DNA from: Kushneria aurantia DSM 21353
Lineage (GTDB): Bacteria > Pseudomonadota > Gammaproteobacteria > Pseudomonadales > Halomonadaceae
Direction: 5' to 3'
DNA length: 64,000 nt
Assembly (NCBI RefSeq): GCF_000382245.1
Contig: NZ_KB907872.1
Span: 49,710 to 113,709 of the forward strand
Positions 18,410-26,615 of this stretch are shown piece after piece (the first letter of the stretch is position 1; every line of letters starts with the position of its first letter). The notes beneath the pieces were generated by a model. The model was not told the DNA's origin. It saw only the letters and a program-made list of their open reading frames with translations, and did no database searches. The position numbers and the translations under genes were made by a program.

Positions 18410-18551
18410 AGTGTTCGATCTCCTTTTGTCGGGCGCGACGTACCGAGATGAGGCGTATTCCCGAATCTCTGTAGGTGCAAACCGCGGCCCAGTGTCTAGC
18501 GTCGATCATGCCGAATTGCTGGATTTTTGTCTCCCGCTTCGAGCGGTTATA
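18396..18551 (-). pseudogene. brnT: Truncated BrnT-type toxin remnant
   Basis: Reading the minus strand in the frame that stops at 18396-18398 gives about 51 residues ending IRLISVRRARQKEIEHYES, preceded by MIDARHWAAVCTYRD. This matches the C-terminal half of BrnT toxins (pattern ...RHWxAVxTxR...IRxISxRRAR...E...YE). The frame is closed upstream by a TGA just before 18551, and no BrnT-like N-terminus is visible in any frame up to 18660. About 40 N-terminal residues are therefore missing. The 3' end overlaps the brnA start, as in intact operons. An ATG at 18509 remains but would give only 37 residues. Confidence 0.72.
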
Positions 18552-18565
18552 TCAATGTCATTGAT
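18551..18565 (+). promoter_or_regulatory. Fur-box-like 7-1-7 palindrome upstream of TonB2 operon
   Basis: ATCAATG-T-CATTGAT is a perfect 7-1-7 inverted repeat, the spacing of the Fur consensus unit TGATAAT-N-ATTATCA. It is immediately overlapped by TGATAACCATTCC, a second, weaker half-match in the same register, as in multimeric Fur sites. It lies 92 bases before the first gene of a TonB2-type operon, exactly where iron control is expected. Fur binding is inferred, not shown. Confidence 0.55.
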
Positions 18566-18657
18566 AACCATTCCTGTTTGTATTAACTTCGTGGCACCTC
18601 ATCCGGGCGCCCGTTCGGGTGGCCTGCTGCTATTCGTGACCCTTGCCGGAGACTCAT

Positions 18658-19485
18658 GTGAGGACCCACCGCTATTTACACCGCTTACAGGGCTTCGTTG
18701 CCTCTCTGTTATGTGCTTTGGCGTTACCCGCCCATGCCAGTGAGAACGCCAGCGACAGTCTGGTTGACGAGAGCATCGATGCTCAGCAGCAGCAGAGCGA
18801 GATTCAGCGCCGCATCGACAGCGCCGACGACGAGACGCAGGCGCTCATTGAGCAACTGCGCAGCGCACGCGACTCGGCACAGCGTCTCGAACGCTATAAC
18901 CAGCAGCTTGCCACGACGCTCAATGAGCAGCAGGCGCGCATCGAGCGCCAGCAGCAGGCGCTCGATTCACTGGACGAGACCCGAGCGGCGCTGCCCGACC
19001 AACTGACGCAGATGGTGTCGCGGCTGCGGGCGCTGGTCGAGGCGGATATGCCGTTTCGCCGCGACGAGCGCCTTGCGCGACTCGACAGCCTCGAACAGAC
19101 CGTAACCGACACCTCGATACCCGCCGCCGATCGTCTCGAGCAGCTGCTGTCGGTGTGGCGCACCGAGTTGAACTACGGCCGTGAAATGGACAGCTGGCGC
19201 GGCCGGCTGGTCGGCACTGACAGTGACCGCGAGGTGCAGTATCTACGCGTGGGGCGCGTGGGCTTTTACTACCTGAGCCCCAACGGTCAGCAGGGGGGCG
19301 TCTGGCAAAGCGCGGAAGGACAGTGGCAGCCACTTGACAGCAGCCAGCGCAGCGCGGTCGGGCAGGGGATTCGCATTGCCAACGAACAGCGCAGCCCCGA
19401 ACTGCTGTCGCTGCCGCTGTCGGTGGAGATCCGTGACGGCCGCCAGCGGCAGCCGAGCGCGCCGCAGCAGGAGTCGTCGTCATGA
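18658..19485 (+). CDS. DUF3450 periplasmic coiled-coil protein of the TonB2 cluster
   Basis: From a GTG at 18658 (GGAG ribosome site six bases upstream) the product is 275 residues. It has a signal peptide, RLQGFVASLLCALALPAHASE, followed by a long Gln/Arg/Glu-rich coiled coil (about residues 40-115) and a compact C-terminal region containing RVGRVGFYYLSPNGQQGGVW. This is the arrangement of DUF3450 proteins, which are regularly encoded first in TonB2/TtpC operons. Its job is not established; a periplasmic partner of TtpC is a reasonable guess. An upstream in-frame TTG at 18643 would add five residues before the signal peptide. Its stop overlaps the ttpC start. Confidence 0.82.
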   Translation: MRTHRYLHRLQGFVASLLCALALPAHASENASDSLVDESIDAQQQQSEIQRRIDSADDETQALIEQLRSARDSAQRLERYNQQLATTLNEQQARIERQQQALDSLDETRAALPDQLTQMVSRLRALVEADMPFRRDERLARLDSLEQTVTDTSIPAADRLEQLLSVWRTELNYGREMDSWRGRLVGTDSDREVQYLRVGRVGFYYLSPNGQQGGVWQSAEGQWQPLDSSQRSAVGQGIRIANEQRSPELLSLPLSVEIRDGRQRQPSAPQQESSS

Positions 19486-20873
19486 TCCGTGCCGCACTGC
19501 GTACAGCCCTTGTGACGGCCGCGCTGCTGCCATCGCTGCAGCCGGCGCTGGCAGCGTCGCAGAATAGCGCCAATAACCTCGACCGGGTGATTGCCGATTT
19601 CGAACAGGCCGCCGAGCAGGCTCGCCAGCGCGATATGGCACGGCTGGAGAGCCTGCTGGATGACCGCCGGCAGCTGGAGCAGGCGGTCGAACAGGCGCAG
19701 GCGCGCCAGCAGGCCGCCGAGCAGCGCCGTGAAACGCTGGAGCAGCGTCAGCAGTCGCAGCAGCAGGCGATCGACGACATCAATCAGCGTCGCAGCGGCG
19801 ACGAGGGTGAGGATCTACAGCCGATGGTCGAGACGCTGCGTAACAGCGTCAACGCCATCGACAATGACCTGAGCGGCAGTTGGCTGATGATCGGCCGCAA
19901 CGCCAGCGGCCTGCCGCAGCTGGAAGAGAATGCGATTCCCGCTAGTAGCGATCTGAGCCGCTTCAGCGATGCCATGTCGCGGCTGATCGCGCGCAGCGCC
20001 GATGCCGAGCGCAACGAGCTGCCGGTAGCCGGCAGCGATGGCGATATCGCACCGCGACCGGTGGTGCGACTGGGGGGCGTCAGCGCTTTCAGCGGTAACA
20101 GTCTGCTGCGCCTACCCCGTGCTGATGAGCCGCTGGCGGTCGCCGAAAACACGCCTTCGAGCGCCGCTTCCGAGCTGGCGGCACTGGCCAGTGGCGATGG
20201 CCACACCATGGTGTTCGATCCCACCGACGGTGAGGTGTTGAGAGCCCTGGCGCAGCAGCCGAGCCTTCGTGAGCGTATCGCTCAGGGCGGCGTGATCGGC
20301 TATATCACCCTCGCGCTGGGAGCGCTGGGGCTGCTGATGGCGCTGGCGCAGTTCATCTGGCTGCTGCTGGTCGGGGCGCGCACCCGCCATCAGCTGCGCG
20401 ACCTTGACCATCTACGCGATGACAATCCGCTGGGTCGCGTACTCAAGCGCTTCAGCGGTGAGCGCTACCATGAACCGGAGGTGCTGGAGGCGCGCCTTGA
20501 TGAAACCCTGCTGGCCGAGCAGCCGGCGCTCGAGCGTGGTCAGGCCGTGGTGCGAGTGATCGCCGCCATTGCGCCCCTGATGGGGCTTCTGGGTACCGTC
20601 AGCGGCATGATCGGCACGTTTCAGGCGATCACCATTTTCGGCAGCGGCGACCCGCAGATGATGGCCGGCGGCATCAGTCAGGCACTGGTGACCACCGTGC
20701 TGGGGCTGGTGGCGGCGATCCCGCTGCTGTTTGCCAATACCGCGCTGACCAGTCGCAGCCGGCGCCTGATGAATCTGCTCGAGCGCCACGCCAGTGCCCG
20801 GCTTGCCGACCGCCTCGATGCCCAGCATCACGAGTACGAAAAAGAGGCTCGGCGCCACGGTAGCCCGTCATGA
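19482..20873 (+). CDS. ttpC: TtpC-like MotA/TolQ/ExbB protein with extended periplasmic region
   Basis: The 463-residue protein begins with a signal peptide (about residues 1-24). A coiled coil rich in Gln/Arg (30-105) and a periplasmic linker follow, then a transmembrane segment near 270-290 (IGYITLALGALGLLMALAQFIWLLL). The C-terminal half is a MotA/TolQ/ExbB domain with two more membrane helices, including APLMGLLGTVSGMIGTFQAI and LVTTVLGLVAAIPLLF. This is the architecture of TtpC, a component required by Vibrio TonB2 systems. It overlaps exbB by four bases. Confidence 0.88.
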   Translation: MIRAALRTALVTAALLPSLQPALAASQNSANNLDRVIADFEQAAEQARQRDMARLESLLDDRRQLEQAVEQAQARQQAAEQRRETLEQRQQSQQQAIDDINQRRSGDEGEDLQPMVETLRNSVNAIDNDLSGSWLMIGRNASGLPQLEENAIPASSDLSRFSDAMSRLIARSADAERNELPVAGSDGDIAPRPVVRLGGVSAFSGNSLLRLPRADEPLAVAENTPSSAASELAALASGDGHTMVFDPTDGEVLRALAQQPSLRERIAQGGVIGYITLALGALGLLMALAQFIWLLLVGARTRHQLRDLDHLRDDNPLGRVLKRFSGERYHEPEVLEARLDETLLAEQPALERGQAVVRVIAAIAPLMGLLGTVSGMIGTFQAITIFGSGDPQMMAGGISQALVTTVLGLVAAIPLLFANTALTSRSRRLMNLLERHASARLADRLDAQHHEYEKEARRHGSPS

Positions 20874-21406
20874 TCGAGATGGTGTCGCAGCCCATTACCC
20901 GGCTGGTGTATGCCGGCGGGCCGGTGCTGGTGGTGATCGCCGCCACTGCGGTACTGCTGTTCGCGCTGGCGCTGGAGCGGCTGATCTATTGGCGACTGCG
21001 CTATCGACGCCAGCGCCGTGCGCTTATTCGGCGCTGGCAGGCGCGTTCCGAGCATGTCAGCTGGAGTGCACGCACGCTGCGCGAATGCTGGTGTGGCGAG
21101 CTGATCGAAGCGCTGCGCGTGTCGCTGCCGTGGCTCAAGCTGCTGGTTGCGCTCTGCCCGCTGCTGGGGCTGGTGGGCACGGTGACCGGCATGATCCAGG
21201 TCTTCGACAGTCTCACCGTCACCGGTGTTGCTCAGGCACGCAGCCTCTCCGACGGTGTCGCTCGCGCCACGCTGCCGACGCTTGCCGGCATGGCGGTGGC
21301 GGTGGTCGGTATTCTGTTCACCAGCCGTTTTGAACAGGTTGTCAGGCGCGAGGATCAGCGCCTTCACGACCGCCTGACGCGCGCCACGGAGGCCGACAAT
21401 GCGTAG
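20870..21406 (+). CDS. exbB: ExbB-like biopolymer transport protein (TonB2 type)
   Basis: The 178-residue inner-membrane protein has three hydrophobic segments: LVYAGGPVLVVIAATAVLLFALALE near the N-terminus, LKLLVALCPLLGLVGTVTGMIQVF in the middle and LPTLAGMAVAVVGILFTSRF late. The GLVGTVTGMI motif is the ExbB/TolQ signature. It is short like ExbB2 of TonB2 systems. ExbB with ExbD uses proton-motive force to energise TonB. Two Arg-rich stretches between helices 1 and 2 are predicted cytoplasmic. It overlaps exbD by eight bases. Confidence 0.9.
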   Translation: MIEMVSQPITRLVYAGGPVLVVIAATAVLLFALALERLIYWRLRYRRQRRALIRRWQARSEHVSWSARTLRECWCGELIEALRVSLPWLKLLVALCPLLGLVGTVTGMIQVFDSLTVTGVAQARSLSDGVARATLPTLAGMAVAVVGILFTSRFEQVVRREDQRLHDRLTRATEADNA

Positions 21407-21806
21407 ACGCCGCAGCCAAATGCAGGAGGAGACGACCGGCGTCGATCTGACGCCGATGCTGGATGTGGTCTTCATCATGCTGATTTTTTTCATCGTCACT
21501 ACCAGCTTTGTGCGTGAAAGTGGCGTCGAAATCGAGCGCCCCGAGGCGAGCCAGGCGAGCGAGCGCCCCGATACCCAAGTTCTGGTGGCGATCACGCCGG
21601 AAGGGGCGGTGTGGGTCGATGGCCAGGCGGTCGACAGTGATAGCGTCGGCGAGCGGGTGCGTGCGGCGCTGCCCGACGGCGAGGGCAGTGTGGTGATCCA
21701 GGCTGACCGCGCCTCGCAGACCGGCCTGTTGATTCAGACGCTGGATCGCATCCGCCAGGCGGGCGTCGATAACGTGGCGGTGGCGGCATCGCCGGGGGGC
21801 GAATGA
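21399..21806 (+). CDS. exbD: ExbD-like biopolymer transport protein (TonB2 type)
   Basis: The 135-residue protein has a short basic cytoplasmic start, one transmembrane helix and a periplasmic domain. The helix region DLTPMLDVVFIMLIFFIVTTSF contains the membrane-embedded Asp essential for proton use in ExbD/TolR. The periplasmic half carries VVIQADRASQTGLLIQTLDRIRQAG, the conserved ExbD signature. It overlaps exbB upstream and tonB downstream, so translation of all three is coupled. Confidence 0.93.
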   Translation: MRRRRSQMQEETTGVDLTPMLDVVFIMLIFFIVTTSFVRESGVEIERPEASQASERPDTQVLVAITPEGAVWVDGQAVDSDSVGERVRAALPDGEGSVVIQADRASQTGLLIQTLDRIRQAGVDNVAVAASPGGE

Positions 21807-22609
21807 TGGGCAGGGCGCTGGCGCTGGTCGGCGCACTGGTGCTTGCCCTGCTGCTGTTCTGGGGACTGGCGCTGCTGGTGGCGCCGCCTGAGCGGCAGAT
21901 CGAGCAGCAGGAGCGGATGACCATGGCGATGGTCGATGATGTCGCCGTCCCCGCCGAGGCGCAGCAGAACAGTCCGGCGATGAGCGCTGCAGCTCCACCA
22001 CCGCCGCCGCCGGCAGCTCCGGCGCGACCGACCCCGGCGCCACAGCCTGCAGAGCGTGCACAGAGCGCGATACAGCTTGCGCAGCGCGAGGTGGCCGAGC
22101 CACAGGTGACCGAGACGGCGATGGACGATGCGCTTCCGGAGCTGGAGGTTGAACAGCCCGAACCCGAACCGCAACCCGAACCGCAACCCGAACCGCAACC
22201 GACGCCCCGGCCCGATCCGCAACCGAGTCCGTCGCCGCAGCCACAAACGACGCCGACCCCTTCGACCCAGGGCAATCAGCAGAGTCGCCAGCCGGGAGAG
22301 CGCAGCGGTGGTACGCCGCAGGGAGCGACCCGGTCACAGGGTGGTGGTATGGTCGACGCCCGCCCTACCAACCGTGTGCAGCCCAGCTACCCGATGCGCG
22401 CGCGGCGGCGTGGCCAGCAGGGTTTTGTCGAGATGGAGTTCACCATTCGCCGTGACGGCAGCGTGGCCGCCGACTCGATTCGTGTTATCGACGCCGAGCC
22501 GCAGGGCGTTTTTGAGCGCTCGGCGCGCGAGGCGGCGCAGCAGTGGCGCTTTCAACCCCGTGATGCGCCGGCGCGTACCCGTCAGCGCGTTGTTTTCCAA
22601 TTGAGGTGA
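21803..22609 (+). CDS. tonB: TonB-like energy transducer
   Basis: The 268-residue protein has an N-terminal anchor (ALALVGALVLALLLFWGLALLVA) and a long Pro-rich periplasmic spacer (about residues 65-170) with PPPPPPAAPARPTPAP and EPQP repeats. A C-terminal TonB domain contains RPTNRVQPSYPMRARRRGQQGFVEMEFTIRRDG and ends VFQLR. It would transmit energy from ExbBD to outer-membrane receptors for siderophores or other ligands; no receptor gene is nearby. Two adjacent ATGs (21803, 21806) are possible starts; the first overlaps the exbD stop. Confidence 0.94.
   Translation: MMGRALALVGALVLALLLFWGLALLVAPPERQIEQQERMTMAMVDDVAVPAEAQQNSPAMSAAAPPPPPPAAPARPTPAPQPAERAQSAIQLAQREVAEPQVTETAMDDALPELEVEQPEPEPQPEPQPEPQPTPRPDPQPSPSPQPQTTPTPSTQGNQQSRQPGERSGGTPQGATRSQGGGMVDARPTNRVQPSYPMRARRRGQQGFVEMEFTIRRDGSVAADSIRVIDAEPQGVFERSAREAAQQWRFQPRDAPARTRQRVVFQLR
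22163..22198 (+). repeat. Three perfect 12-bp tandem repeats in tonB
   Basis: The unit CCCGAACCGCAA occurs three times without a mismatch (22163-22174, 22175-22186, 22187-22198) and encodes alternating Pro-Glu-Pro-Gln in the TonB spacer. Imperfect units flank it. Slippage here would change the spacer length in steps of four residues without breaking the frame. Confidence 0.9.
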
Positions 22610-22614
22610 AGCGC

Positions 22615-23886
22615 ATGGGATGGATAGCGTTGCGGACACCGTCAGCTACCGCAAGGCGGCTGCTCAAGGCCCTGGCCATCGGGTTGGCGTTGACGCTGGC
22701 GACTCCGGTGCTGGCGCAAGGGCCGGCGCTGTCGCAGAGCAGCGTCGACCGCCTGCGTACGCTCGAGCGCCAGCTTGAAAGCGGCGACTATGCCCGGGTG
22801 CTGGAGAGTGCCCGTTCGCGCGCGGCCGACGCCGGCAGCAGTGGCGCCGAACAGTGGTCGCGGGCGCTCTATCTGCAGCTGGCTGCCAGCGCGGCACGCC
22901 ACCTGGGCAACCCCGGTGAAGCGGCGGATCTGTTGGGCCGGGCGCGCGGCGTCGCTGCCGCACCCTACGCCAACCGGCTGGAGTGGCTGACCCGCGAGGC
23001 GCGGCTGCGGCTACAGGCCGGAGAGCTCTCCCGCGCTGCCGAGTTGTTCGACCGCTGGCGTGGCCAGGCGCAGCTGCCGATCGAGGACCTGTGGTTGGGG
23101 GCACAGCTGCACGCCCGCCTGGAACAGTGGTCACAGGCACTCGACTGGGTCGAGGCGGCGCGCGGGCGTGACTCCTCGCCGAGTGATGATCACCTGTCGC
23201 TGGCGGCAACCGTCTATCAGCAAAGCGGTCAGCTGGACAGGGCCGGGCCCATCGCCGAGGCGCAGCTGACGGGGCATCGCGATGATCCCGAGCGCTGGCG
23301 CCAGACCGTGGCGCTCTACCAGCGGCTGGGGGCCAACGGGCGGGCCGCCGCGCTGTGGGAGGCGGGCTGGCAGCGCGGTGTGTTGAGCGGGCCGGAGGCG
23401 CTGCTGACGCGCGCCAGGCTGCATCTCGACGGCGGCACCCCGGCGCGCGCCGGTGAGATTCTGGCGCAGGCGCTGGAGACCGGGCAGATCGAAGACAGCC
23501 TCGACAATCGGCGTTTGCTGGCACGCGCCTGGGCAAAGGCGCGCGAACGCGAAAAGGCGCTCGACGCCTGGCGTCAGCTCGCCGAACGCAGCAACGCCCC
23601 CGGCGACTGGCAGCAACTGGGCGAGCTGGCCTACGGCTGGGGAGCCTGGGAGCGTGCCCGGCAGGGTCTGGCACGCGCTCGCCAACTGGGTAGTGACACC
23701 CCCGGTCAGTTGGCCCTGATGGAGGGCGTTGCGGCCTATGAGATGGGACAGATCAGCGACGCCCGACAGGCTTTCACAAGCGCCAGTAGCTACGACGACA
23801 GCGCCGTGCGGGCGCAGCAGTGGCTGGCGCTGCTGGCAACAGAGGCGAGCGGATCGCCATCCGCCTCGCCGGAAAGGGCGTCGTGA
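22615..23886 (+). CDS. TPR-repeat periplasmic protein of the TonB2 cluster
   Basis: From the ATG at 22615, preceded by GAGGTGA at 22603-22609, the product is 423 residues. An in-frame GTG at 22606 is less well placed. The N-terminus has a signal peptide (LLKALAIGLALTLATPVLAQG). The rest is Ala/Leu/Arg-rich helical repeats of about 34 residues, e.g. QLESGDYARVLESARSRA and GEAADLLGRARGVAA, typical of tetratricopeptide arrays. A TPR gene closes TonB2 operons in Vibrio as well. A periplasmic scaffold role is inferred from that context only. The gene is the last of the operon and is convergent with xthA. Confidence 0.82.
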   Translation: MGWIALRTPSATARRLLKALAIGLALTLATPVLAQGPALSQSSVDRLRTLERQLESGDYARVLESARSRAADAGSSGAEQWSRALYLQLAASAARHLGNPGEAADLLGRARGVAAAPYANRLEWLTREARLRLQAGELSRAAELFDRWRGQAQLPIEDLWLGAQLHARLEQWSQALDWVEAARGRDSSPSDDHLSLAATVYQQSGQLDRAGPIAEAQLTGHRDDPERWRQTVALYQRLGANGRAAALWEAGWQRGVLSGPEALLTRARLHLDGGTPARAGEILAQALETGQIEDSLDNRRLLARAWAKAREREKALDAWRQLAERSNAPGDWQQLGELAYGWGAWERARQGLARARQLGSDTPGQLALMEGVAAYEMGQISDARQAFTSASSYDDSAVRAQQWLALLATEASGSPSASPERAS

Positions 23887-23922
23887 CGCCAGCTTTCGCC
23901 ACGCCGCAAGGGTAGCGCCCGT

Positions 23923-24738
23923 TTACCCCAGTGACAGCTGTGTCCACACCGGGGCGTGGTCGGAGGGTTTTTCCATGGCGCGCAGCGGGTAGTCGATACC
24001 GGCATCGCTGACATATCCGGCCAGCGCCCGGCTGGCGAGGATGTAGTCGATACGCAGTCCCCGTTTGGGGTCGCGCTCGAAGCCCTTTGAGCGGTAATCG
24101 AACCAGCTGAAATAGTCGTCGACAGCGGGGTGACAGTGTCTGTAGCTGTCTTCCAGCCCCCAGTTTTCCAGCCGCGCCAGCCACTCGCGCTCCTCGGGCT
24201 GGAAGCTGGTCTTGCCCTCGCGCAGCCAGCGCTTGCGCGCCGACTCGCCGATACCGATGTCAATATCACGCGGTGAGATGTTGAAGTCACCCATCACCGC
24301 GACCAGCTGATCGCTGCTGTAATCCTGCTCCAGGTGGCGTGAGAGTTGCTCGTAGAAGTCGCGTTTGTAGGGAAACTTGGTGGCGTGCGCGATGTTCTCG
24401 CCCTGTGGAAAGTAGCCATTGAACACGGTCAACTCGCCGGCCGGGGTCGCCAGCCTGACCGCGATCATGCGCCGCTGGGCGTCGTCGCTGTCGCCGGGCA
24501 GGCCGTAATGCACGGCAAGCGGCGCCTCGCGGGTCAGCAGTGCCACGCCGTAGTGTCCTTTCTGGCCGTAGTAGTGGACGTGGTAGCCAAGGCCGCTGAT
24601 CGCCTCCAGCGGAAACTCGCTGTCCTGTACCTTGGTCTCCTGCAGGCCGATGACATCGGGGGCGTGGGCTTCAACCAGTGCCTCGAGTTGATGCTGGCGG
24701 GCGCGTATACCGTTGATGTTGAATGAAACCAGACGCAT
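23923..24738 (-). CDS. xthA: Exodeoxyribonuclease III (AP endonuclease)
   Basis: ExoIII cuts DNA at abasic sites and degrades 3' ends in base-excision repair. The 271-residue protein starts [14 protein letters not shown] and contains GLQETKV (metal-binding Glu), [35 protein letters not shown] (catalytic Asp/Asn) and the C-terminal RIDYILAS and [10 protein letters not shown] with the catalytic His. All match XthA. It is monocistronic on the minus strand, preceded by a small basic gene. Confidence 0.97.
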   Translation of the reverse strand: MRLVSFNINGIRARQHQLEALVEAHAPDVIGLQETKVQDSEFPLEAISGLGYHVHYYGQKGHYGVALLTREAPLAVHYGLPGDSDDAQRRMIAVRLATPAGELTVFNGYFPQGENIAHATKFPYKRDFYEQLSRHLEQDYSSDQLVAVMGDFNISPRDIDIGIGESARKRWLREGKTSFQPEEREWLARLENWGLEDSYRHCHPAVDDYFSWFDYRSKGFERDPKRGLRIDYILASRALAGYVSDAGIDYPLRAMEKPSDHAPVWTQLSLG

Positions 24739-24756
24739 GTCTATCCCTATCGGGGG

Positions 24757-24990
24757 TCAGTGGTCGTTGTTATGGTGTTCGCCGTGCAGCGGTAGAACGG
24801 GGGCGTCATCGTGGCGCGACTGCTTGCGCGCCGCCTGCGCCTTGCGCTGGTTGCGCTTTTTGCTGACGTAGCGCGGCGATGACTGCACCTCATCCGGGTT
24901 GTCGTGGCGCCAGCGGCGGTAGTCCTTGCGCTTGCCGGTGCGCAGGGTCACCCTGTCGGCCAGCGAGCGGGTCTTTTTCCTGCGGGTCAT
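24757..24990 (-). CDS. Small basic hypothetical protein
   Basis: The 77-residue product starts [19 protein letters not shown] at an ATG with an AGGAG ribosome site six bases upstream. It is strongly basic in its first 60 residues and ends in a His-rich tail ([10 protein letters not shown]). I do not recognise a family, though similar small Lys/Arg proteins occur beside xthA in related bacteria as far as I recall. It lies 18 bases upstream of xthA in the same direction, so the two may be co-transcribed. Nucleic-acid binding is possible from the charge only. Confidence 0.65.
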   Translation of the reverse strand: MTRRKKTRSLADRVTLRTGKRKDYRRWRHDNPDEVQSSPRYVSKKRNQRKAQAARKQSRHDDAPVLPLHGEHHNNDH

Positions 24991-25128
24991 GTCGGCTCCT
25001 GACGGGGCTTGCCCGATATCGATGAATGACGCCATGTTAACAATTTGCGGCGCTATTGGCCCGCCGTTGCCGACAGTCAGTGCCGAGGATGAGTGCCGCT
25101 GGCGAGGGCGGACCCCGGCAGTCGTAAA

Positions 25129-25137
25129 TGATACAAT
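25129..25137 (+). promoter_or_regulatory. Extended -10 promoter upstream of RhlB-like gene
   Basis: TGATACAAT has the extended TG motif and a -10 hexamer TACAAT at 25132-25137. No clear -35 is present. It would leave a leader of roughly 105 bases before the helicase start, long enough to hold regulatory structure. Confidence 0.4.
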
Positions 25138-25249
25138 CACTTCGACCGGGGCGATGTGGCTGCCCACCTTGCCACCGCCGATGCCGCGCAACGCGCGTTC
25201 CGGCCCCAGCCTCGGCGCTATCCACTTCAACCCGGAGCGATCGCATTTC

Positions 25250-26566
25250 ATGAGTGAGTCGGAAAACTCGCAGCCGACCCAGCCGTCGGCAGATAACAGT
25301 GAGCACAACCGCCGACCCAAGCGGCGTCGGCGCAAGCCAGGGCGCAGCAATCGCACTCAGCAGGCTGCCCACCAGAAGGCGCTGCCGGAAGTAGCGCCGG
25401 TGGCGGGCAAGTGGCGATTTCAGGATTTTGAGCTGCCTCGCACGCTGATGCAGGCGATTGCCGAGCAGGAATTTCATTACTGCACGCCGATTCAGGCCGA
25501 ATCCCTCAAACATGCGCTGCTGGGCGGCGATGTGGTCGGCAAGGCGCAGACCGGCACCGGCAAGACAGCCGCCTTTCTGATTTCGATTCTGGCCTACTTT
25601 CTGGAAGAGGAGGCGCCCGACGGTCAAAAGCCAGGTGCGCCGCGAGCGCTGATCATCGCGCCGACCCGTGAACTGGCCCTGCAGATCGAAAAGGATGCCA
25701 AAGCGCTGATGCGCTATACCCCGCTGAAGGTGGCGAGTGCGGTCGGTGGCATGGACTATCAGAAGCAGCGTTCGAAGCTCGAGAAGAAGATCGACATGCT
25801 GGTGGCCACGCCGGGCCGGCTGCTCGATTTTCATCAGAAGCGCGATGTCGATCTGAGCCAGGTCGAAGTGCTGGTGCTCGATGAAGCCGATCGCATGCTG
25901 TCGATGGGCTTTATTCCCGACGTCAAGCGGATCATCGGTGCTACGCCGAAAAGCGCCGAGCGCCAGACCTTCCTGTTCTCGGCGACTTTCACGCAGGACA
26001 TTCTCAACCTTGCCGCCCAGTGGACCCACCAGCCGGCCCATGTCGAGATCGAGACCGACACCTCGACCGCGCCCAATATCGATCAGCGCGTCTACCTGGT
26101 GAGCGACGCCGAGAAGTTCACCATTCTGCGCCGGCTGATCGAGCGCGAACGGCTCGAGCGGGTGATGGTGTTCGCCAACCGTCGCGATCTGGTCAAGAGC
26201 CTCGACGAGCGGCTGCGCAGTGCCGGTATCAACGTGGCGATGCTGTCCGGCGATGTGCCGCAGCGCCTGCGCCTGAAAACCCTCGAGCAGTTCCGCGACG
26301 GCGAAGTCGCAGTGCTGGTGGCAACCGACGTGGCCGGCCGCGGCATTCATATCAGCGACGTCAGCCACGTCATCAACTACACCCTGCCGGAGGACCCGGA
26401 GGACTACGTCCACCGTATCGGGCGTACCGGACGCGCTGGCGCCCGGGGCACTTCGATCAGCTTCGTGGGCGAGGAGGACGCCTATGCGCTGCCCGAGATC
26501 GAAGGCTTCATCAAGGACAGCCTGCCCTGCCAGCAGCCACCGGCGCATCTGCTCGGCGACGACTGA
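25250..26566 (+). CDS. rhlB: DEAD-box ATP-dependent RNA helicase, RhlB-like
   Basis: The 438-residue protein has a basic, low-complexity N-terminal extension (about residues 20-55, [13 protein letters not shown]) and then the two RecA-like domains. Motifs read in order: FxxTPIQ as [52 protein letters not shown], and [10 protein letters not shown]. The [15 protein letters not shown] and [11 protein letters not shown] segments near the end favour the RhlB subgroup, which works with the RNA degradosome. A start at 24926 suggested by the open frame has no homology and is ignored. It is followed after 49 bases by dinG. Confidence 0.88.
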   Translation: MSESENSQPTQPSADNSEHNRRPKRRRRKPGRSNRTQQAAHQKALPEVAPVAGKWRFQDFELPRTLMQAIAEQEFHYCTPIQAESLKHALLGGDVVGKAQTGTGKTAAFLISILAYFLEEEAPDGQKPGAPRALIIAPTRELALQIEKDAKALMRYTPLKVASAVGGMDYQKQRSKLEKKIDMLVATPGRLLDFHQKRDVDLSQVEVLVLDEADRMLSMGFIPDVKRIIGATPKSAERQTFLFSATFTQDILNLAAQWTHQPAHVEIETDTSTAPNIDQRVYLVSDAEKFTILRRLIERERLERVMVFANRRDLVKSLDERLRSAGINVAMLSGDVPQRLRLKTLEQFRDGEVAVLVATDVAGRGIHISDVSHVINYTLPEDPEDYVHRIGRTGRAGARGTSISFVGEEDAYALPEIEGFIKDSLPCQQPPAHLLGDD

Positions 26567-26615
26567 GCGGTATGCAATTTCATCGGCCGCAGTGCGGCCT
26601 CGCAGGTGAACGGCC

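Noticed and set aside
18276..18743. A 155-codon plus-strand frame across the brnA/brnT region.
   Set aside because: It is antisense to brnA and the brnT remnant, and it crosses the Fur-like site and runs out of frame into the signal peptide of the DUF3450 gene.
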